Below are positions 1-5,249 of a stretch of DNA of 7,192 nucleotides, piece by piece (positions within the stretch are counted from its first letter, which is position 1; each line of letters begins with the position of its first letter). Position numbers and translations under genes: made by a program. A model generated the notes under the pieces. That model searched no databases. It was not told the origin of the DNA and was given only the letters and a program-made list of their open reading frames with translations. The DNA comes from Elusimicrobiota bacterium. GTDB taxonomy: Bacteria; Elusimicrobiota; Elusimicrobia; 2-02-FULL-39-32. The stretch spans positions 1 to 7,192 of the forward strand of contig JAHFBY010000081.1 in the NCBI GenBank assembly GCA_023249835.1, given 5' to 3'.

Positions 1-1556
1 TTAGAGGCCAGAGAGATGGGCGCGCTTTCTGGTGTCTTAGCGCCAAAGTTCATGTCGTGAGTCGCGCCGGAAACTTGTTCCCAAAAGAGTCTGTTAGGCT
101 GATTTGCAGCCACGGCAATCCATTGGGTTTCGCTGATCCCATACCCGGTATTGGATCGGATGTGATAGGGGACCGAAAGGTTAGGCAAGAGCTGGTTGCG
201 GGCATGCAGCCAATCGGTTTCGTTCCTTAACTGGTGGGGGCCCAAACCAAAATTATCCAAGGTTTGGTGCAGGCGTACATAAGAGGAACTGGATTGCAGT
301 TGAAACCTTAAGGGTCCGCTATAATGGAAAAATTCCGCGCGCACGAGGCCAAAAGGGCTGTGCATGGCAAAGACGGTCAGTTCGGCTATAATCATGAACA
401 GAGCCAATTTTTGGGGAGAGCTTTTTTTTAAGGAATGTACGCCAATGGAAGCTAAAATTAATAGCCCGGCAGTGGAGATAAACTGCCATTGGGCGGGAAA
501 ACGCAGGTATTTGTATCCGGGTAAGTAGGCCCAAATCAAGGCGTAACCCGGTAAGTGGGGGCCTAGAGAGAGCAGCAGCCCAATTAGGATTGCGAATAGC
601 CAGAAATATTTTGCTTTATTTTGCGTTCGGAAAAAACCCCAAACGGATAAGAGTAAGGGGATAATGCCAACGTAGCTGCCCACGATGGAGGGGTCTCCCT
701 CAATTTCTCCATTTTGCCAGTTCCATAGAGGTATTAATAAAAACTGCAGGAGCTGAACCGGCGTTTGCGAAAATTGCGCGGCAACGGCTAACGATAATCC
801 TGAGGCGCGAACCGAGATGCGGTTAATTTCTATAAAGGGTAATAATTGCGCAGCGCAAACCGCTAGAAAAACGGCAAAAATTATGGACCACTGCCGTCGT
901 GCTTGCTGCACATAAGAGCGCCTGATATTAACATCGGATATTGGGAGGCCAAAAATCGTGCGGCCTAGACATAGAAGTATGGTGAGGTACAGAAATACCG
1001 GATTCCCCGATAAGAACTGAAGCCCCAAGGCCAGCCCGGCTAAAATGTGCGTGCGCCATTGGGTTGAGGGCAAGGTTCGAGTCAATAAGAGCGCCAGAGG
1101 CAGATAGATAATGCCGGCGAACTGGTTATAGTAAGCGCTATGCAAAAAGAAAAAACCGTTTAAACTCAAACCCACGGCTAAATAAAGAGCAGACCAGTAG
1201 CTTAAACTCATTTTGCGGCCTAGAAGATAAGCAAAGAACGCTGCAAGATAATAGTGCAGAAATAAAAATATTTGATTGGCTTTGACGCTGTGGAGGAGCC
1301 GGAAACAAATGGTTGGCGGGTAAAGGATCGCTTCCCGCAGGTTGGCTAATAGGGGCGCGCCGCAATGCGCATACGGGTTCCACAGAGGAAGCTCTCCCTT
1401 TTGCACGAGTTCGGAAATAAAGACGTTGAGCGGTTGAAATAAATAAAAGAAATCGCCGGCCAGAGGCACGCTTTTCCAGAGCGATACCGTTCCTGTGAAG
1501 AGGACGGAAAGTCCAAGTAGAAAGAGCGCAGCTTTGCGCAGTTCGGAAGCACGCAT
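1..1556 (-). CDS. YfhO-like multi-spanning membrane protein, C-terminus cut by window edge
   Basis: An uninterrupted minus-strand frame runs from ATG at 1554-1556 to the left edge: 518 complete codons with no stop, so the C-terminus is missing. Many hydrophobic segments are visible, for example around residues 8-25, 96-112, 120-138, 145-158, 170-200, 223-242, 290-310, 316-332, 360-372 and 383-398. Near the N-terminus an acidic residue (D35) in a loop is followed by LPLWNPY (residues 56-62) and then GAPLLAN (66-72). This layout is typical of YfhO/GT-C-type membrane proteins, which in Gram-positive bacteria are tied to glycosylation of wall polymers from lipid-linked sugars. RFPAQW at 352-357 fits the conserved Arg-Pro loop of the family. 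After about residue 400 the chain becomes soluble, as in YfhO proteins, which usually reach 700-900 residues. The start has no clear ribosome binding site. It is divergent from the SpoIID gene. The exact substrate cannot be told from sequence; a general GT-C glycosyltransferase is the alternative. Confidence 0.8.
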   Translation of the reverse strand, partial: MRASELRKAALFLLGLSVLFTGTVSLWKSVPLAGDFFYLFQPLNVFISELVQKGELPLWNPYAHCGAPLLANLREAILYPPTICFRLLHSVKANQIFLFLHYYLAAFFAYLLGRKMSLSYWSALYLAVGLSLNGFFFLHSAYYNQFAGIIYLPLALLLTRTLPSTQWRTHILAGLALGLQFLSGNPVFLYLTILLCLGRTIFGLPISDVNIRRSYVQQARRQWSIIFAVFLAVCAAQLLPFIEINRISVRASGLSLAVAAQFSQTPVQLLQFLLIPLWNWQNGEIEGDPSIVGSYVGIIPLLLSVWGFFRTQNKAKYFWLFAILIGLLLSLGPHLPGYALIWAYLPGYKYLRFPAQWQFISTAGLLILASIGVHSLKKSSPQKLALFMIIAELTVFAMHSPFGLVRAEFFHYSGPLRFQLQSSSSYVRLHQTLDNFGLGPHQLRNETDWLHARNQLLPNLSVPYHIRSNTGYGISETQWIAVAANQPNRLFWEQVSGATHDMNFGAKTPESAPISLAS

Positions 1557-1588
1557 CAGGCGAGGCCGTGTATTGTTAATCGTCTCAT
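1556..1588 (-). other. Possible 10-codon leader peptide ORF overlapping the YfhO-like start (TGATG)
   Basis: On the minus strand an ATG at 1586-1588 opens a ten-residue frame (MRRLTIHGLA). Its TGA stop at 1556-1558 shares one base with the ATG of the YfhO-like gene, giving the TGATG arrangement often used for translational coupling. The main gene has no visible Shine-Dalgarno sequence, so re-initiation after this small frame is a possible way to start it. Only a purine-rich AAAAAG precedes the small ATG. A frame this short can occur by chance, so this is offered as a possibility only. Confidence 0.2.
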
Positions 1589-1607
1589 CTTTTTGTAATT
1601 TTATTAT
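1557..1607. promoter_or_regulatory. Divergent intergenic region with candidate promoters in both directions
   Basis: This 51-bp AT-rich gap separates the divergent YfhO-like and SpoIID genes and must hold, or adjoin, both promoters. For the minus gene, a perfect TATAAT reads on the minus strand at 1603-1608, but its -35 region would fall inside the SpoIID coding start and is weak. For the plus gene, TTGTTA at 1573-1578 and TGTAAT at 1594-1599 are separated by 15 bp, which is short. That arrangement would place the transcript start within a base or two of the ATG at 1608, giving a leaderless mRNA, in keeping with the lack of a ribosome binding site. Motif matching by eye only. Confidence 0.35.
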
Positions 1608-3689
1608 ATGAAAAATCGAAGGAGCGTGTTTTGGCTTTTTTATGTGGCGTTGCTGCTTATGTCGCGAGCGGTCTGGGGAGAGGGTTCCGAGGAACTGTTA
1701 AACCGCGCGAATGAAAACTTCACGCGCGGGCGCATCACTAAGGCGATTGAACTCTACGCTAAAGTCTCTGACCAAGACCCTGCTCACCTATATGCCCGGC
1801 TAAACCTCGCAGTCGCTTACCGCACTTTGTTAAACAATGATAAAGCGATTCAGTATCTTACCCAGGCCTATAAGCTGGCAGAAAAAAATACGGAAATACT
1901 ATGCGAATTGGGAAACTTGCACGCGCACGAAAACCACTGGGACCAGGCGCACGTCTATTTTTCCAAAGCGTTAGAGCTCGATCCTGCGCACCCGGGCGCA
2001 TTGTTCGGTATGGGGTTAGTGAACTTGCGGCAAGATCATGCTGCCCAGGCGGTTGTAGATTGGGAGAAGTTAAAAGAGTTAAAGGGCAATTATTCTCCGG
2101 TTTATTATTTTTTGGGGCAAGCGTATGAAAAAAAAGGAGAAAACGATCATGCCTTGGAGCATTACGTGCAAACTTTGCAAAAAGACTGGACTTTTGCCGA
2201 GGCCCGCTACGCTTTGGCTGCCATGTACATGAAAATGGAAAAGTGGAAGCCGGCATGGAAACAGTACAACCAGATCGAATCTTTTGACCCCAAGAATAAG
2301 GAAGTGCAAAAAGCTTTGGACTTTTGTCGTAATAAGGTTTCAGCGGAATTTCGCTCGGCAGCGGACATGGAAAGACTTCCCTTTACCCCGGTAGCTACGA
2401 TTCCCAACATAAAAAAACCCGTGCAGGTGCGCATTGGACTATGGACTTCGCCCTCCGGCCTGCCAACGCAAGCAGGTAAAATAAAATTTCAGGTGAACTC
2501 AAATTTTAAATTGGTGGGCGTTAAAACAGGAAAAGTTTTTGCACAAGGGAAAAAAGGGGAAGAATGGACGGCTGTTTATAAACAAAAGCGAGTTTCTGAC
2601 ATCCTAACTCCGCAAGGAGAGTCCCTGGGACCGTTCGCCCATGCGGTGTGCGTGGAGCCTTTTGACGCCCAATCCACCTTCCTCATCCAAGAAGTGCGCG
2701 ACCTTTCGGGGTCTTCGCGCCCTTATGTTCGGGGTCGAGAGTATCGCGGCAAAATGTTAATTTTTCCCCATCCGTCCAAAGGCATTTATCTTGTAAATGA
2801 ACTGGACTTAGAAGAGTATCTTCTCGGAGTTTTACCAGCGGAAATGCCCGCTACTTGGCCGTTAGAGGCCTTAAAAGCGCAGGCCGTGATCGCGCGCAAC
2901 TATGCATTATTTCGCATGCGCGGCGTGCGCGCGCATAAAAAAGCGGGTTTTGATATCTGCGATTGCCAGCATTGCCAAGTTTATAAAGGAGTGATCGAAG
3001 AAAAAGAGAGTTCAGTAGCGGCGGTTACGCAAACTCTGGGACAAGTGCTTTATGCCGATGGCTCGCTCGTGGAAGCCTATTACCACGCCAATTGCGGTGG
3101 CCACACCCAATCTGCGCGTGATGTGCGCGGATGGGGAAAATACGCTTATTTGCAAGGGATCTTGGACCGTTCCGCTGTTCCCGGGAGAGAAAATAAAGTT
3201 GTTTTCCCTTCTCCTCAACCTTGGGACTGGAGCCTTTGGATCAAAAGTTTTCCTCCAGCCTACTGCAATTTGCCGGAACTGATCAGCAGTTCCGAATACC
3301 GCTGGCTGCGCATCATCCCGGTGGAAAGTTTTGAGAGGATGCTGAACAAACGTTACCGCATCGGCCAGTTACAAGAGGTGCTCACCCTAACGCACAGTCC
3401 ATCGGGCAATGTCAACGAACTATTGTTGTCTGGATCTAAGCGCAAAGTGGTGTTAAACGAAGAGCACCTTATTCGTAAATACATGGGTTTGGAGTCTCTG
3501 CGCAGCACGCTATTTGTTGTTGAAGCGCAGCGAGACGCGCAAGGGCGCATCAGCGAATATTGGGTTTACGGCGGCGGTTGGGGCCACGGGATTGGACTGT
3601 GCCAGTCCGGCGCTGCGGGCATGGCCAAGGCAGGCAAAACTTACCAGGAAATTCTCAGCTTCTACTACAGCGGTGCGCACTTAAACTAG
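1608..3689 (+). CDS. Secreted TPR-repeat protein fused to a SpoIID/LytB peptidoglycan-lytic domain
   Basis: 693 residues. The N-terminus has a basic start, a hydrophobic core (about 8-19) and a likely cleavage site after VWG at 22-24, so the protein is exported. Residues 27-230 form six tandem 34-residue TPR units with the usual G/A-x-x-Y and DPAH spacing, probably a protein-binding scaffold. Residues about 273-385 match the SpoIID N-terminal beta region. The catalytic SpoIID part (about 386-693) has VNELDLEEYLLGV followed by the EMP motif; E412 aligns with the catalytic glutamate known in SpoIID. It also has a Cys/His cluster (C451, C453, H455, C456, then QVYKG), YYHANCGGHT at 491-500, and a C-terminal GGGWGHGIGLCQSGA starting near 655. 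SpoIID cleaves glycan strands lacking stem peptides, and non-sporulating bacteria use relatives in wall remodelling or septation. An in-frame stop at 1596-1598 limits upstream starts, so ATG 1608 is chosen; no Shine-Dalgarno is visible. Its stop overlaps the convergent PIN gene by 9 bp. Confidence 0.92.
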   Translation: MKNRRSVFWLFYVALLLMSRAVWGEGSEELLNRANENFTRGRITKAIELYAKVSDQDPAHLYARLNLAVAYRTLLNNDKAIQYLTQAYKLAEKNTEILCELGNLHAHENHWDQAHVYFSKALELDPAHPGALFGMGLVNLRQDHAAQAVVDWEKLKELKGNYSPVYYFLGQAYEKKGENDHALEHYVQTLQKDWTFAEARYALAAMYMKMEKWKPAWKQYNQIESFDPKNKEVQKALDFCRNKVSAEFRSAADMERLPFTPVATIPNIKKPVQVRIGLWTSPSGLPTQAGKIKFQVNSNFKLVGVKTGKVFAQGKKGEEWTAVYKQKRVSDILTPQGESLGPFAHAVCVEPFDAQSTFLIQEVRDLSGSSRPYVRGREYRGKMLIFPHPSKGIYLVNELDLEEYLLGVLPAEMPATWPLEALKAQAVIARNYALFRMRGVRAHKKAGFDICDCQHCQVYKGVIEEKESSVAAVTQTLGQVLYADGSLVEAYYHANCGGHTQSARDVRGWGKYAYLQGILDRSAVPGRENKVVFPSPQPWDWSLWIKSFPPAYCNLPELISSSEYRWLRIIPVESFERMLNKRYRIGQLQEVLTLTHSPSGNVNELLLSGSKRKVVLNEEHLIRKYMGLESLRSTLFVVEAQRDAQGRISEYWVYGGGWGHGIGLCQSGAAGMAKAGKTYQEILSFYYSGAHLN

Positions 3690-4109
3690 GGACCTTTTTT
3701 CCCATGCTTTTAAAATAGTATCGGGATATTGAGCGGGAATGGGGGAGCGGCGGTAGTCTTTTATATTTCGGGTTGCGATAACCTCAGCGCCAGCGGCAAT
3801 AGCGCATGCGCATTGCAGGGAATCTTCAAAATCGTTTAGCGGCAACCGCAAGGCGTAGAGAATATCTTTGTGGTTGGTGGAGGCGATTTTTACGAACCGC
3901 AAAAGATCGCGTATGAAATCTTTTGCCAATGGGCCGCCTTTAATAGGTTTCACCATATAATAAAAGTTTGATATTGAATGCCACGCCAAATAGGCATGTC
4001 CGGGTCTTTTTTCTAATACGTCCAACAATCTTAAAGCCGAAGCTGCGAAGGGTTTCCTGTCTAATGCGGCGTCTATTAATATGTCCGTGTCGAGTAGAAT
4101 GGGTTGCAC
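3681..4109 (-). CDS. PIN-domain ribonuclease toxin of a type II toxin-antitoxin pair
   Basis: 142 residues, the usual size of a PIN toxin. The N-terminus ILLDTDILID carries the first PIN acidic residue (D7, with D9 close by) in beta-strand 1. DFEDSLQ at 93-99 supplies the central acidic pair (E95/D96), and TRNIKDY at 113-119 gives the closing T-R-N and D118. The position that is often glutamate in helix 3 reads SISNFYY (45-51), as in the PIN_3 type subgroup, so the metal site relies on the remaining acids. PIN toxins are Mg-dependent RNases that inhibit growth by cutting RNA, often tRNA or rRNA; the target here is unknown. The start is a GTG at 4107-4109, because the core beta-strand begins directly after it and no ATG precedes it in frame. 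It lies 8 nt downstream of the antitoxin stop, which implies co-translation. Its 3' end overlaps the end of the convergent SpoIID gene by 9 bp. Confidence 0.9.
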   Translation of the reverse strand: MQPILLDTDILIDAALDRKPFAASALRLLDVLEKRPGHAYLAWHSISNFYYMVKPIKGGPLAKDFIRDLLRFVKIASTNHKDILYALRLPLNDFEDSLQCACAIAAGAEVIATRNIKDYRRSPIPAQYPDTILKAWEKRSLV

Positions 4110-4117
4110 TGCGGTTT

Positions 4118-4339
4118 TTAAAAATACCGTTTGGCCAAGATGGCGTAGCGGAGTTCGGTTTTGCCGGATTTCTTAAACTTACCTTTCCAACGCCCAGAAA
4201 ACGGCTTTTCATCTGCCGCGCTCATTTCTCTTAAAGAAGTTTCGATCAGTTGAGACAAGGACCGGCCATGTGAACGGGCGTAATATTTTGCTATTGGGAT
4301 GAGTTCTTTATCGATCGTTAGAGTGACCTTTGATTTCAT
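4118..4339 (-). CDS. DUF6364-like antitoxin, partner of the PIN toxin
   Basis: 73 residues when started at ATG 4337-4339. This start is chosen because a full AAGGAGG sits 8 nt upstream; an in-frame ATG at 4361-4363 has no such site and lies inside the operator-like repeat. The N-terminus (VTLTIDKELIPIAKYYA, then GRSLSQLIE) has the beta-strand plus two-helix pattern of ribbon-helix-helix DNA-binding antitoxins, and resembles DUF6364 proteins that are commonly paired with PIN toxins. The C-terminal part (from about residue 45: FSGRWKGK, then a basic stretch ending ILAKRYF) is the expected toxin-wrapping tail. It precedes the toxin in the operon, the usual order. By family precedent it would neutralise the PIN nuclease and, with it, repress its own promoter. 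The family name rests on resemblance seen by eye. Confidence 0.82.
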   Translation of the reverse strand: MKSKVTLTIDKELIPIAKYYARSHGRSLSQLIETSLREMSAADEKPFSGRWKGKFKKSGKTELRYAILAKRYF

Positions 4340-4347
4340 GGCACACG

Positions 4348-4354
4348 CCTCCTT
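4348..4354 (-). promoter_or_regulatory. Strong Shine-Dalgarno that fixes the antitoxin start
   Basis: The minus strand reads AAGGAGG here, a full match to the anti-Shine-Dalgarno core, with 8 nt to the ATG at 4337-4339. It decides between that ATG and the longer frame from 4363. The toxin's GTG has no comparable site, so the antitoxin is probably made in excess, as expected for such modules. Confidence 0.85.
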
Positions 4355-4360
4355 GAAGAA

Positions 4361-4404
4361 CATGAATATACGTGTTCACATGTAAAGTATACGTATAATT
4401 CATG
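4361..4404. repeat. Inverted repeat over the toxin-antitoxin promoter, probable autoregulatory operator
   Basis: The left arm CATGAATATACGT (4361-4373) is the reverse complement of the right arm ACGTATAATTCATG (4391-4404) except for one extra A in the right arm. The arms are separated by 17 bp. The heptamer TATACGT also occurs as a direct repeat at 4367-4373 and 4388-4394, 21 bp apart, which is two helical turns. The element covers the -10 box and the expected transcript start. This is the arrangement expected for repression by a dimeric ribbon-helix-helix antitoxin; binding itself is inferred. Confidence 0.7.
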
Positions 4405-4414
4405 AAATATTCAA
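4386..4414 (-). promoter_or_regulatory. Sigma-70-like promoter of the toxin-antitoxin operon
   Basis: On the minus strand TTGAAT (4409-4414, 4 of 6 to the -35 consensus) is followed after exactly 17 bp by TATACT (4386-4391, 5 of 6 to the -10 consensus). Transcription would start near 4379, leaving a leader of about 40 nt with the Shine-Dalgarno in it. The -10 box overlaps the right arm of the inverted repeat, so occupancy of that repeat should block the promoter. Confidence 0.65.
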
Positions 4415-4429
4415 GGGGGGAGGGGGTGG
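4415..4429 (+). other. G-rich tract between the SIMPL gene and the toxin-antitoxin promoter
   Basis: The plus strand has runs of six, five and two G separated by single bases, followed closely by another GG at 4431-4432. On the minus strand this is a C-rich, nearly G-free leader just after the SIMPL stop codon. It could form a two-layer G-quadruplex on the plus strand or, as RNA from the minus strand, a C-rich segment of the kind Rho loads on. No function can be shown from sequence. The rest of the 97-bp gap is the promoter and operator. Confidence 0.35.
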
Positions 4430-4436
4430 CGGATTC

Positions 4437-5249
4437 CTACGGTTTTTTTAAGGCGAAGGTTATTTTTAGTTTGGAAGAGGCCTGCACGAGGTCGGTGTTA
4501 GGGGAATTTAAACTGTAGTCGGACTCTATTTCTTCTTTTGCGGGTTGTTCAGAGGGGTCGCCCAGTTTGTTTTCCGGCGCGTCCATCCCTTTGTCGGCTA
4601 AGGCGCTGGTCGAGAACCCCGCACTTTGCACTACGTCCACCTCTTCTACCCGAGTGTTGATCTCTTCAATTTTTAATGGCTCTCCTAGGTTCATGGATAA
4701 GGATCGGGCAATGGCCGCTGCTTTTTTGCGGCCCTGCTCATAAGAATAATTGAACGCAGACTGCTTTAATGACTCCACGTCTTTAACGCTCAAGCGCACT
4801 GAGCCCAACGCAAAGGAGCCAATGGAGAGCGACAGGTCCATAATTTTTTCAATCGTTCCGGTATCCGCAACGGTCAGCGTAACTTTCCGGCTCACAATGA
4901 AGTCCGCGGTGACGTTGGCTTTGAGGTCGCGGTTGAATTGCGTGGAAGGCTTTAACTTGGCTTCACCGACCCGAAGATCCGTGGTTTTTATTGCGGATTT
5001 TTCCAATTCCGCAGTGAACTTTTTTATCAGTTTGTCCGCGTTCCTCTTCGCATTATCCACTTTCCAACCAAAGGCTGTAAAATAGAGCGTGACAACACCG
5101 ATGTCTGGAACTTGGGTATAGACGGCTTCGCTAAATACCGTTAATGACGCAGAGTCAATAGTTTCTGCTGAAGGGTATAGATGGGGGTGAATAAAAAATA
5201 AAAACGCGCAGAAAAATGCGGTCGTTCGGAAACGATTTAAGCGGTCCAT
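4437..5249 (-). CDS. Periplasmic SIMPL-domain (DUF541) protein
   Basis: 270 residues from ATG 5247-5249. A basic N-terminus followed by a hydrophobic core (about residues 10-20) and PSA at 26-28 marks a signal peptide, so the protein is exported. The SIMPL fold is recognised by the early strand SASLTVFSEA, the PD pair at 48-49 leading a strand, an alternating helix with regularly spaced Ala/Lys (66-86), LKPSTQF after it, the strand VSRKVTLTV, and a long helix rich in Ala ending in LGEPLKIEEI. An acidic, low-complexity linker (about 201-252) separates this from the last strand, SSKLKITFAL, as in many relatives. SIMPL proteins such as YggE and BP26 are periplasmic or envelope proteins, some forming ring oligomers; their role is poorly defined. 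The chosen ATG overlaps the upstream gene's end by 13 bp, suggesting translational coupling. A TTG at 5265-5267 would add six residues and has no better ribosome site. Confidence 0.85.
   Translation of the reverse strand: MDRLNRFRTTAFFCAFLFFIHPHLYPSAETIDSASLTVFSEAVYTQVPDIGVVTLYFTAFGWKVDNAKRNADKLIKKFTAELEKSAIKTTDLRVGEAKLKPSTQFNRDLKANVTADFIVSRKVTLTVADTGTIEKIMDLSLSIGSFALGSVRLSVKDVESLKQSAFNYSYEQGRKKAAAIARSLSMNLGEPLKIEEINTRVEEVDVVQSAGFSTSALADKGMDAPENKLGDPSEQPAKEEIESDYSLNSPNTDLVQASSKLKITFALKKP

Noticed and set aside
1138..1552. Two minus-strand frames of 81 and 68 codons overlapping the left gene
   Set aside because: They are out of frame with the long membrane-protein frame, which is open from 1556 to the window edge and shows family motifs.
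1858..2256. 132-codon minus-strand frame opposite the TPR region
   Set aside because: Antisense to clear TPR repeats, rich in Pro/Arg/Ser as expected of a shadow frame, no known motif.
3689..3703. GGGA...TCCC hairpin with a T-run just after the SpoIID stop, considered as an intrinsic terminator
   Set aside because: The stem is only about four base pairs, the T-run lies in the loop rather than after the stem, and the region codes for the PIN toxin C-terminus.
4340..4363. Upstream in-frame ATG extending the antitoxin by eight residues
   Set aside because: It has no ribosome binding site and lies in the operator repeat, while the ATG at 4337-4339 has AAGGAGG at ideal spacing and begins the family's conserved N-terminus.
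4750..5085. 111-codon plus-strand frame opposite the SIMPL gene
   Set aside because: Antisense to a recognisable SIMPL domain, no start signal or family resemblance.
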